A stretch of DNA of 6,217 nucleotides, taken from contig PMUE01000390.1 in the NCBI GenBank assembly GCA_003167055.1, forward strand, positions 1 through 6,217, written 5' to 3'. Under the pieces are notes generated by a model. The model saw nothing but the letters and a program-made list of their open reading frames with translations, did not search any database and was not told the DNA's origin. This document shows positions 1 through 6,044 of the stretch, piece by piece; the first letter of the stretch is position 1, and each line of letters starts with the position of its first letter. Source of the DNA: Vulcanimicrobiota bacterium. GTDB taxonomy: Bacteria > Vulcanimicrobiota > Vulcanimicrobiia > Vulcanimicrobiales > Vulcanimicrobiaceae. The position numbers were made by a program, and so were the translations under genes.

Positions 1-78
1 CTCACCGCAGGCACGCTGTACTGGCACTTCGTCGACGTCATCTGGGTTGTGCTGTTCTCTATCTTCTACCTGATTTAG
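1..78 (+). CDS. ctaE: Cytochrome c oxidase subunit III, C-terminal end (partial)
   Basis: Only the last 25 codons and a TAG stop are present; the 5' part lies outside the window. The reading frame from base 1 gives a peptide containing TLYWHFVDVIWVVLFSIFYL. This matches the highly conserved last helix of heme-copper oxidase subunit III (family pattern YWHFVDxVWxxLF, followed by a short end). Subunit III is an integral membrane protein that binds the core of the terminal oxidase and stabilises its turnover. Two small membrane-protein genes follow on the same strand, and heme A biosynthesis genes lie on the facing strand, which supports the assignment. Identification is confident despite the short length because this terminal motif is diagnostic. 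The exact oxidase class (aa3 or caa3) cannot be read from this fragment. Confidence 0.9.
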   Translation, partial: LTAGTLYWHFVDVIWVVLFSIFYLI

Positions 79-82
79 GAGG
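77..82 (+). promoter_or_regulatory. Strong Shine-Dalgarno AGGAGG overlapping the ctaE stop
   Basis: A full AGGAGG overlaps the TAG stop of ctaE and ends 7 nt before a TTG codon at 90. It is too far (about 110 nt) from the ATG at 193 to serve that start directly. Its strength is the main reason to consider the short TTG ORF real. Confidence 0.55.
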
Positions 83-89
83 ACGTATT

Positions 90-203
90 TTGCTCAACTC
101 TTCGTCGCCTCAGCCCTCGCGTGCCGCTGCACGCGTCGGGCCTCGGCTCCTCAATTTGATCAAAATCCGTGCCTCCTACAAGGACCGTCGGTATGCATCT
201 TGA
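90..203 (+). CDS. Possible short TTG-started ORF (37 aa) after ctaE
   Basis: The strongest Shine-Dalgarno in the window, AGGAGG at 77-82, sits on the ctaE stop codon. The only start at proper spacing downstream is TTG at 90 (7 nt gap). The frame runs 37 codons to TGA at 201-203 and overlaps the ATG at 193 of the next gene by 11 bp. The predicted peptide is basic, rich in Ser, Ala and Arg, and has no membrane segment or motif I recognise. It could be a small protein, a leader whose translation feeds ribosomes to the next gene, or a chance frame behind a decayed start. Neither other + frame between 79 and 192 offers a start at suitable spacing to this SD. Support is the SD and the coupling geometry only, not homology. 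Confidence 0.3.
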   Translation: MLNSSSPQPSRAAARVGPRLLNLIKIRASYKDRRYAS

Positions 204-408
204 TGCTCCAACCATCGAACGGACCATCGCCATCGTCGGCGGCATCGTCGTGGCGATCGTTTCGGCCAAAGCGCTATGGGACGATCGCAACACGCCCGGC
301 CTCGACAATCAGGTCTTCAAGCTGATGCTCGGACTGCTGTGTCTCGGCGCGGTCATCGCCGTGCTCGCGGGCGCCAACGTGCTCGGCAACTTCCCGAAGG
401 GGGCGTAA
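193..408 (+). CDS. Small two-helix membrane protein (71 aa), possible oxidase accessory subunit
   Basis: Not a family I recognise. The 71-aa product has two hydrophobic segments, roughly residues 11-28 and 44-64. A polar, charged loop (ALWDDRNTPGLDNQ) joins them, and the tail is short (NFPKGA). I chose ATG at 193 because AAGGA at 179-183 precedes it by 9 nt. An in-frame GTG at 169 would add eight residues (MPPTRTVG) but has no clear SD. The gene lies between ctaE and another small membrane-protein gene that starts 3 nt after its stop, so it is probably in the oxidase operon. By position it may be a small subunit IV-like or assembly protein of the terminal oxidase; this is inference from context only. 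Composition resembles its neighbours. Confidence 0.8.
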   Translation: MHLDAPTIERTIAIVGGIVVAIVSAKALWDDRNTPGLDNQVFKLMLGLLCLGAVIAVLAGANVLGNFPKGA

Positions 409-410
409 TC

Positions 411-611
411 ATGATCGAACATCAAGAGGCGGTCGACTTCACGTATGTCCCTGAGTCGAAGGGCATTGGCCGCGGCACGACCGTGATTCTTATCATCGGT
501 CTCCTGATGATCTTCACGATGGGCGGACTCGCGGCGTTCCTCTCCGGCTGGGGCCACATGTGGCCCTCGAACACGACGTTACGCGATCCTCTCGGCAGCA
601 TGCCGAAATAG
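411..611 (+). CDS. Small single-helix membrane protein (66 aa), possible oxidase accessory subunit
   Basis: Not a recognised family. The start is ATG at 411, two bases after the previous stop, preceded by a purine-rich AAGGGGG around 397-403. The product has a charged N-terminal stretch (MIEHQEAVDFTYVPESKG), one membrane segment at about residues 23-46, and a short tail with aromatic residues (GWGHMW) just after the helix. This layout, a single helix with small flanks, is typical of minor subunits of respiratory complexes. It is the last gene of the + strand oxidase cluster, and its TAG stop (609-611) lies in the loop of a hairpin. A longer in-frame reading from 276 exists but runs across the upstream gene and is not credible. 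A role as an oxidase subunit is inferred from position only. Confidence 0.8.
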   Translation: MIEHQEAVDFTYVPESKGIGRGTTVILIIGLLMIFTMGGLAAFLSGWGHMWPSNTTLRDPLGSMPK

Positions 612-623
612 ACCTTCGGCTTT
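602..623. terminator. Candidate terminator hairpin at the convergent junction
   Basis: GCCGAA at 602-607 pairs perfectly with TTCGGC at 615-620 around a 7-nt loop that contains the + strand stop codon. On the + strand a short TTT (621-623) follows. On the - strand the hairpin starts 16 nt after the last stop (636), is preceded by AAA and has no following U-run. It is therefore a weak intrinsic terminator at best, more plausible for the + strand genes. It lies in and beside the only gap between the two convergent operons. Confidence 0.45.
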
Positions 624-635
624 GCTGCAACAGGG

Positions 636-1229
636 CTAGTCTTCTGGATGGGGGCCTTTGCGCGGGGCGATTCCGATAGCGAGCGGAGGCAGTTCGTCGG
701 GTAGCAGGCCCGTGTTGTGGCCGTCGATTCTATGGATTCCCGCGAAGACCGAAAATTCGATCATCGCGGGAATCGTTGCGTTCTCGAGGCGGCGCGTGCC
801 GAAGTATTCCCACTCGCACGCAACGGTGCGGTCTTCGAAGAGCGTCGCGACGTAACCGTGTCCCTCGTCACTCGAGCGTTCGTCGCTCTCGCGATAGCGC
901 ACGAAGCCATCGACTTTGTAGATCGGTTTAAAGGTTTGGAGATAGGCGCTAAACGGCGCAACCAGCACGGCGATGAAATAGCCCAAGAAGGCGATCGCAC
1001 CGATCGCAAAGATCCAGGAGATTCTGATCAGGGTGTGTTCGGCCGGCACGTGCTGCGAACGATAGATGATCCCGATCGTCAGAAACGTCATGAACAACAC
1101 GCCCAAGAGCGGTTCGATTGCGATCGCCATCCGGCCCGAAAGTCCGCGCCACACGACTCTTCGCTCGGCGTCGGTCCAGCGCCGATGCGCGAGCTGCCGC
1201 GTGCGGTCGTCGAAGAGACGGTGTTTCAT
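636..1229 (-). CDS. Conserved-type membrane protein of unknown function (197 aa)
   Basis: I do not recognise the family. The product has a very basic N-terminus (MKHRLFDDRTRQLAHRRW), two strongly hydrophobic segments at about residues 35-56 and 66-93, and a C-terminal part of about 100 residues that looks soluble. That part is mixed charged and aromatic (for example VACEWEYFGTRR) with a Pro-rich end. The ATG at 1229 overlaps the TGA of the upstream aidB-like gene (ATGA, 1229-1226), and no good SD precedes it, so translational coupling is likely. The open frame continues upstream to 1445, but that part is the shadow of the aidB-like gene. It is the last gene of the operon, ending 24 bp from the facing oxidase genes. 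With basic residues before helix 1, both termini are probably cytoplasmic. Confidence 0.8.
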   Translation of the reverse strand: MKHRLFDDRTRQLAHRRWTDAERRVVWRGLSGRMAIAIEPLLGVLFMTFLTIGIIYRSQHVPAEHTLIRISWIFAIGAIAFLGYFIAVLVAPFSAYLQTFKPIYKVDGFVRYRESDERSSDEGHGYVATLFEDRTVACEWEYFGTRRLENATIPAMIEFSVFAGIHRIDGHNTGLLPDELPPLAIGIAPRKGPHPED

Positions 1230-2860
1230 CGCCCCGCGGAGACGACGTCGGCCTCGCGCGGCGCTGCACGCTCGACAATCGCGCGCAACGCCGTCTTGAT
1301 CGGTAGCGTACCGATGGTGCGTCCGGCGCCGGGCGTGACGCGGCTCGCGATGAAGCAATCGCTCACGTAGTTGGGCGCACTCTCGAGCAGCAGACTCGCT
1401 TGCCATAGCGTGGCCATCCGCTCGACCAGTGAGCGCGCGCGCCATTCGAGGTCATCCTCGGCGAAATCGTCGCGTAGTTCTCGGACCGCCGCTGCGATGC
1501 GCGGATCACGCGTCCCGGGTTCTAGCTCGGCAAAGAGCGCTTCGACCGCCGCGGGCTGTTTGCTCACGATGCGCAGGACGTCGAGCGCGTTGATGTTGCC
1601 AGAGCCTTCCCAGATCGAATTGAGCGGCGCTTCGCGGTACAGCCGCGGCATGATCGATTCCTCGACGTAGCCATTGCCGCCCAAGCATTCCAGCGCTTCG
1701 GCCACAAATGCCGGCGCGCGCTTGCACACGTAGAACTTGCCGACGGCCGTGCCGATTCGTTTGAGCGCCGCGGCCTGCGCGCTGACCGGCGCTTCGTCGA
1801 CGGCGCGCGCGAGGCGCACGAAGAGTGCCGTTGCCGCCTCGGATTCGAGCGCAAGATCGGCCAGCACGTTCTGCATCAGTGCGTGGTCGATCAGCGGCGC
1901 GCCGAAGGTCTGACGATAGGTCGCGTGATGAACGGCTTGCGCGAGAGCCGCGCGCAATAACGCAGCCGAGCCGATGATGCAGTCCAGGCGCGTGCCGTTG
2001 ACCATCTCCACGATCGTCTGGATGCCGCGCCCCTCTTCACCGACGAGCCACGCGTGCGTGCCGGCAAACTCGACTTCGCTCGACGCGTTGCTGCGATTGC
2101 CGAGCTTGTCTTTGAGGCGTTGGATCGCAAACGGGTTGCGCGTTCCGTCGGGAAGAACCCGCGGCACGAGGAAGCACGAGAGGCCGCGCTCGGCCTGAGC
2201 GAGCACCAAGAACGCATCGCTCATCGGCGCCGAGCAAAACCACTTGTGTCCTTCGAGAAGGTATTCGCCGTCCTCGCCGGTCCGTTGCGCGCGCGTTTGA
2301 TTGGCACGAACATCGCTGCCGCCTTGTCGCTCGGTCATGCCCATGCCGCAGATCGCCGCTTCTTTTTCGGCGATGGGCACGAGCCGCGGATCGTAGCAGC
2401 GCGCGCCGAGTTTCTCGACCCACTGCGACGCTAGCGCAGGCGCACGTTCGATTGCCGGAACCGCGGCGTAGGTCATCGAGATCGGGCAGAGATGGCCGCC
2501 TTCGACTTGTGACCAGACAAAGAATTTGGCCGCGCGTTGCAGATGGGCGTTGGGATCCTTGTCACACCACGGCGCGGCATGCAAACCGCTCGTCACGGCG
2601 ACGCACATCAGCGCGTGATAGGACGGATGAAAATGGACTTCGTCGATACGCTCCCCGAAGCGATCGTGGGTGCGCAGCTCAGGCGAGTTGCGATTGGCAT
2701 CAAAGCCGAGCTCGATCGTGCCGGGGTCGCCGGCCAGCGCGCCGAGTTGCAGCAGCTCCGTGCGATCGAACGCCGGCGCGGCGCGGTCGAGTGCGTCGAG
2801 CAGCGCACGGTCGGTCGAAAAGAGGTTGTAGTCCTGAAGCGGCGGCGGTTGATTGTTCAC
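1226..2860 (-). CDS. aidB: AidB-like acyl-CoA dehydrogenase family flavoprotein (544 aa)
   Basis: Length (544 aa) and sequence match the AidB branch of the acyl-CoA dehydrogenase superfamily; E. coli AidB is 541 aa. Visible family blocks are an N-terminal domain with ELGFDANRNSPEL and VHFHPSYHALM, SQVEGGHLCPISMTYAA near residues 117-133, the FAD-contacting GMGMTERQGGSDV (172-184), GHKWFCSAPMSDAFLVLAQ (204-222), RLKDKLGNRSNASSEVEF (248-265), and LYREAPLNSIWEGSGN (407-422). In the last block Glu418 is the expected catalytic base. E. coli AidB belongs to the Ada alkylation response, binds DNA and has weak isovaleryl-CoA dehydrogenase activity, but its physiological substrate is unclear. Here the C-terminal domain (441-544) is about neutral (14 basic, 16 acidic residues by my count), so DNA binding cannot be assumed. 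The start is GTG at 2860, 6 bp after the transporter stop, with no clear SD. Confidence 0.92.
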   Translation of the reverse strand: MNNQPPPLQDYNLFSTDRALLDALDRAAPAFDRTELLQLGALAGDPGTIELGFDANRNSPELRTHDRFGERIDEVHFHPSYHALMCVAVTSGLHAAPWCDKDPNAHLQRAAKFFVWSQVEGGHLCPISMTYAAVPAIERAPALASQWVEKLGARCYDPRLVPIAEKEAAICGMGMTERQGGSDVRANQTRAQRTGEDGEYLLEGHKWFCSAPMSDAFLVLAQAERGLSCFLVPRVLPDGTRNPFAIQRLKDKLGNRSNASSEVEFAGTHAWLVGEEGRGIQTIVEMVNGTRLDCIIGSAALLRAALAQAVHHATYRQTFGAPLIDHALMQNVLADLALESEAATALFVRLARAVDEAPVSAQAAALKRIGTAVGKFYVCKRAPAFVAEALECLGGNGYVEESIMPRLYREAPLNSIWEGSGNINALDVLRIVSKQPAAVEALFAELEPGTRDPRIAAAVRELRDDFAEDDLEWRARSLVERMATLWQASLLLESAPNYVSDCFIASRVTPGAGRTIGTLPIKTALRAIVERAAPREADVVSAGR

Positions 2861-2866
2861 GGCCGC

Positions 2867-4216
2867 TTAAGCTTCGAGCGGGTAGACCTTCCCGGCCTGC
2901 GCGCGTTGCTCGCGAACGCGCGGATAGAGCGTGGCAGCGATTGCCAGCGCCACGAGGGCGACACCGCAAAAACACAGGTAGGCGTCGCGGTAGCCGTGCA
3001 GCTCGCTTGGTGCAAGGCCGATGACACCGCCGGCAAGCGAACTGCCGAGAATCTGTCCCACGATAAGCGCTTGGCTGAGCAGCCCAACAGCGGTTGCGCG
3101 CCGGTTCTCGCTGGTCTCGCTGGTCACGATGTAGCGCGTCGGTGCACCAAGCAGCGCGCCGAATCCGCAACCGGCGACGACCATCGCGAGAATCGTCAGC
3201 GGCAGTGAGTAGAATCCCACCGCGAAGATGGCCAAACCGATTTCGGTCAAGATCGCGCCGGCGAGCAAAACATCGCGGCTACCCAGTCGATCGAGCGCGC
3301 GTCCCGAAATCGGAATGACGACGACGAACATCAACGCGCCGAGCGAGGCAATCAATCCGGCTTGCGCGTACGAGAGATTTTGCGCGCCAACCAGCACGGT
3401 CGGAATGAAGAAGAGCGAGCCCTCGAGCACACCAATCGCGATTTCAAGAACGTAGGTCTTCGCGAGCTGCCCGCCGGTGAACAGCGAAAGTGGCACAATC
3501 GGGTACTCCGCGACGCGTTCCCACCACACAAACCCGGCCAGGATCAGCACACCGAGAATCGCCGTCACGAGACGCGCGGTCACCAAGCCGTCCATCACGA
3601 GCAACAGCCCGGCGCAGAGCAGCAGAAGGCCAAAGCCGTCGAGCGGACCGCGGATGCGCGGCGCGGCGCGCGGCACATAGCGGTACGCAAGCACCAGCAC
3701 GATCGCGGCGAGCGGAAAGTTCAAGACGAAGATCCAGCGCCACGAGATGAAGTGCGTGACGATGCCACCGAACGCCGGGCCGATAACCGCTGCGAGTCCC
3801 CACGTCGCCGCGACCAGGCCGAGCGCGCTTCCGCGACGTTGCGGCTCGACCACGTCGCCGATCGCCGCGGTTGCAACCGGAAAGACCCCGCCGGCACCGA
3901 GCGCTTGCAATGCGCGTGCGAATAGAAAGACACCGTACGTCGGTGCGAGGACCGCGACGACGCTGCCAATCGCGAAGAGCCCGATGCAGCTCATGTAGAC
4001 GACCCGCCGTCCGAACCGGTCGGCCAGCGTGCCGGCGATGGCGATCGATGCAACCGTTACCAGCAGATAGAGCGTGAAGATCCACGCGAGGTCACCGGTC
4101 GGCACGGTAAATTCGCGCGCGATGGCAGGCAACGCGGGCGAGAGCACGCCCAGGTCGAGGGCACCGGCGAAAACACCTAACGCGAGCGTCAGGAGCAGCG
4201 GCTTATTGCTACGCAA
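2867..4216 (-). CDS. MFS transporter, DHA2 (14-helix, drug:H+ antiporter-like) family
   Basis: This 449-aa protein has about 14 hydrophobic segments. It carries MFS motif A, GTLADRFGRR (residues 62-71), between helices 2 and 3, and the exporter motif C, IGPAFGG (145-151), in helix 5. The first helix holds a variant of the DHA2 signature, LDLGVLSPALPAI. Two extra helices after helix 6 (around GFGLLLLCAGLLL and VTAILGVLILAGF) fit the 14-helix DHA2/EmrB-QacA class. The probable role is proton-driven efflux of a small hydrophobic compound across the inner membrane; the substrate cannot be predicted. The start is TTG at 4216, overlapping the ctaB stop by 8 bp. An in-frame stop lies just upstream (4231-4229), and no SD is seen, so the start is coupled to ctaB and slightly uncertain. 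A later start would cut into helix 1. Confidence 0.88.
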   Translation of the reverse strand: MRSNKPLLLTLALGVFAGALDLGVLSPALPAIAREFTVPTGDLAWIFTLYLLVTVASIAIAGTLADRFGRRVVYMSCIGLFAIGSVVAVLAPTYGVFLFARALQALGAGGVFPVATAAIGDVVEPQRRGSALGLVAATWGLAAVIGPAFGGIVTHFISWRWIFVLNFPLAAIVLVLAYRYVPRAAPRIRGPLDGFGLLLLCAGLLLVMDGLVTARLVTAILGVLILAGFVWWERVAEYPIVPLSLFTGGQLAKTYVLEIAIGVLEGSLFFIPTVLVGAQNLSYAQAGLIASLGALMFVVVIPISGRALDRLGSRDVLLAGAILTEIGLAIFAVGFYSLPLTILAMVVAGCGFGALLGAPTRYIVTSETSENRRATAVGLLSQALIVGQILGSSLAGGVIGLAPSELHGYRDAYLCFCGVALVALAIAATLYPRVREQRAQAGKVYPLEA

Positions 4217-5069
4217 GGATTCGGTCGATCACCATCACCAGGCACATCAGCGCCAAGTAGAGCAAGGAGAATTTGAAGGTGCGGCGCGCCCAGAAGGTAC
4301 CGGCGTCCTTCCACGTGCGAATCGTGTCGTAAAGGAAGATCGCCCCAAGTACAGCCGCAGCAGCGACGTAAAGCGTACCCATCACGTGAAGCGGATAGAG
4401 CAAGAGCGACGCGGCCACCAGCAAGATTGTGTAATAGATGATCTCGCGCTTGGTGCGTTCTTCGCCGGCAACGTTCGGCATCATCGGCACGCGCGCTTTG
4501 GCGTAGTCGGTTTCGGTCATGAGCGCAAGCGACCAGAAATGCGGCGGCGTCCACAGGAAGATCAGCGCAAAGAGTCCGAGGGCCGGTCCGCCGATTTGAT
4601 GCGTTACTGCCGCCCACCCGACCAACGGCGGGACGGCGCCGGCCGCGCCCCCGATGACGATGTTGAGCGGTGTTGCACGTTTGAGCCACATCGTGTAGAT
4701 CGCGACGTAAAAGACATTTCCGCCGAGTGACAGCCACGCGGCGAGCGGATTGACGAGCAAGTAGAGCATCGCGAAGGCCACGACGCCCAGGGTCACCGCA
4801 TAAATCGTTGCGTGGACCGGCGAGATACGGCCCTGCGGGATCGGACGATCCATCGTGCGCCGCATCACGCGGTCTATGTCGGCATCCAAGACGCAGTTGA
4901 GCGCGCCGGCAGAACCCGCCGCGAGCGCCCCGCCGAGCAGCGTCCAAAACACCAGCGCGAGCGGCGGAATTCCGCGCGCGGCCATCAACATCGCTGCCGC
5001 CGTTGTGATCAGCAACAGCACGATGATCCGCGGCTTAGCGAGTTCAAAATAGTCGGCGATCGTGTTCAC
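4209..5069 (-). CDS. ctaB: Protoheme IX farnesyltransferase (heme O synthase)
   Basis: CtaB transfers a farnesyl group from farnesyl diphosphate to protoheme IX, making heme O, the first step from heme B to heme A. The 286-aa product is of normal length for the UbiA prenyltransferase superfamily and has about nine helices. It begins with the typical FELAKPRI. The metal-diphosphate binding motif NxxxDxxxD is Asn58, Asp62 and Asp66 (NCVLDADIDRVMRRT), followed by MDRPIPQGRISP. Other CtaB-specific blocks are YTMWLKRATPLNIVIGG, GAVPPLVGW and FLWTPPHFWSLAL, then DYAKARVPMMP. The start is GTG at 5069, whose first bases form GTGA with the ctaA stop. There is no clear SD, so coupling to ctaA is likely. 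The gene lies directly after ctaA, as in many heme A producers. Confidence 0.97.
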   Translation of the reverse strand: MNTIADYFELAKPRIIVLLLITTAAAMLMAARGIPPLALVFWTLLGGALAAGSAGALNCVLDADIDRVMRRTMDRPIPQGRISPVHATIYAVTLGVVAFAMLYLLVNPLAAWLSLGGNVFYVAIYTMWLKRATPLNIVIGGAAGAVPPLVGWAAVTHQIGGPALGLFALIFLWTPPHFWSLALMTETDYAKARVPMMPNVAGEERTKREIIYYTILLVAASLLLYPLHVMGTLYVAAAAVLGAIFLYDTIRTWKDAGTFWARRTFKFSLLYLALMCLVMVIDRILA

Positions 5070-5977
5070 GTAGGCGTGCGGCTCGATTCAAAGGCGAGAC
5101 CGCGTGCGTCGAGCACGGCAAAGAGTGTTGCAACCACGAAGACGAGGAAGACCAGCGCGGCATTAAATGCGTGCGCTTCGCGCAGGTCCATCGGAAGGCG
5201 CAGCGCGACGTTGAGCAGCCCGAGCACGATTTGGACGAACACCAGCCCGAGCCCGGCGCTGACCGCTAGGCGAACGCGCAGCGACGCCGGCCGAATCCAG
5301 GCAAAGGCGAAACTGAAGACGGCGCAAAGCAGGGTCGCGGCGGCGATGGTGCGGTGTAGCATCTGAGCGTATTGCCCTTGCGTGTAGACCACGACATTTC
5401 CCGCGCATCCCGGAATTGAGAGACAAGCAAGCCCATCACCGCTCGAGCTCACGTATGCCCCGATGCACATGGTCACGAACGCTACCAGGGCGGTTCCGGC
5501 GAGAATGCCGGTCAGCGCAATCTCAGTGCGCGGCGCCCGCGCTTGTGCCGTATCGTCGTTGCCGGCAAAAAGCATCATGGCGCACAGCGACGCGATGAAG
5601 GCCATGGCCGTTCCCCAATGGAGCACGACGGACATTGGGCTGTTCGACAAACGAACGGTTGCAGCTCCGAGCACACATTGAATGATGAACAACGCGCCCA
5701 CAGCGCCAAGCGCCGGTGTGACGAATCGAGCACGGTCACGTACGCGCCAGGCAGCGATCATCACGGCGATCACCAGTGGCGCAACGCAGAACGCGAAGAG
5801 CCGGTGCGTCCATTCCCAGATCGTGCCGTCGGCCATGGAAGGCACCAGCATACCGTGGCAGAGCGGCCAATCCGGACATGTCATGCCGGCTCCGTTGATG
5901 CGCGTCCAGCTTCCGAGCATAACGGTTCCAAGCGCGACAATTACCGACGCGGCCGATAGACGTCGCAGGGTTTTCAT
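5066..5977 (-). CDS. ctaA: Heme A synthase (COX15/CtaA family)
   Basis: CtaA is a membrane monooxygenase that oxidises the C8 methyl of heme O to the formyl group of heme A. The 303-aa product has about eight helices in two similar halves. The four family histidines are present: His58 in EWTHR (with Glu55), His120 in VVLHWG, His208 in MLHRT and His269 in EAHAFN. The first-half signature GSWTRINGAGMTCPDWPLCHG-like stretch is clear (residues 22-42). Each half has a cysteine pair, C34/C40 and C185/C191, as in the Bacillus-type enzyme and unlike mitochondrial and alphaproteobacterial COX15. The start is ATG at 5977, preceded by GAGG at 5986-5983 (5 nt gap), the only clear SD in the - strand operon. 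It is the first operon gene, 63 bp after the upstream gene's stop. Confidence 0.97.
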   Translation of the reverse strand: MKTLRRLSAASVIVALGTVMLGSWTRINGAGMTCPDWPLCHGMLVPSMADGTIWEWTHRLFAFCVAPLVIAVMIAAWRVRDRARFVTPALGAVGALFIIQCVLGAATVRLSNSPMSVVLHWGTAMAFIASLCAMMLFAGNDDTAQARAPRTEIALTGILAGTALVAFVTMCIGAYVSSSGDGLACLSIPGCAGNVVVYTQGQYAQMLHRTIAAATLLCAVFSFAFAWIRPASLRVRLAVSAGLGLVFVQIVLGLLNVALRLPMDLREAHAFNAALVFLVFVVATLFAVLDARGLAFESSRTPT

Positions 5978-5982
5978 CGGGA

Positions 5983-5986
5983 CCTC
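5983..5986 (-). promoter_or_regulatory. Shine-Dalgarno of ctaA
   Basis: GAGG on the - strand lies 5 nt upstream of the ctaA ATG (5977). It supports this start and is the only good SD among the five starts of the operon. I could not find a convincing sigma-70 promoter in the 63-bp gap upstream, so the true promoter may lie further upstream or be of another type. Confidence 0.6.
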
Positions 5987-6026
5987 AAGCGTACGTGGCT
6001 AGACGATAAGCAGCAACGAGTAAGGT

Positions 6027-6044
6027 CTAAAGGGTGTCCTTTAG
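6027..6044. terminator. Perfect 7-bp inverted repeat over the stop of the gene upstream of ctaA
   Basis: CTAAAGG (6027-6033) and CCTTTAG (6038-6044) form a perfect stem with a 4-nt loop. The TAA stop of the upstream - strand gene (6043-6041) lies in one arm. No U-run follows on either strand, so an intrinsic terminator is possible but not well supported. It could also be an mRNA 3'-end stabilising hairpin or a dyad-symmetric operator in the ctaA upstream region. Confidence 0.35.

Noticed and set aside
169..192. GTG at 169 as start of the 71-aa protein
   Set aside because: It has no clear SD, whereas ATG at 193 has AAGGA at 9 nt.
991..1127. Two GCGATCGC octamers (991-998 and 1120-1127), resembling HIP1
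   Set aside because: Only two copies, inside a coding gene of GATC-rich high-GC composition; not evidence of a repeat family.
717..1370. A 217-codon + strand open frame opposite the 197-aa membrane protein gene
   Set aside because: Its composition is Arg/Asp/His-rich without motifs. The - strand frame has clear membrane helices and the ATGA coupling, so the - strand gene is real.
1230..1445. N-terminal extension of the 197-aa protein to 1445
   Set aside because: The extra 72 residues are an Arg-rich shadow of the aidB-like coding sequence. The ATG at 1229 overlaps the aidB stop as expected for an operon.
2863..2881. Small hairpin (CCGCT/AGCGG) over the transporter stop just before the aidB-like start
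   Set aside because: It is a 5-bp stem with a 9-nt loop, and such pairs are common by chance at this GC content.
2452..3208. Long + strand open frames of 190 and 223 codons
   Set aside because: They lie antisense to the aidB-like and transporter genes, have Arg-rich low-complexity translations, and are typical shadows in high-GC DNA.
4074..4730. A 218-codon + strand open frame opposite ctaB
   Set aside because: It is antisense to an unambiguous ctaB and has a very charged, motif-free translation.
5978..6026. A possible -35/-10 pair (TTGCTG, then TACGCT at 17 bp) upstream of ctaA
   Set aside because: It matches the consensus poorly, and its transcription start would fall in the ctaA SD.
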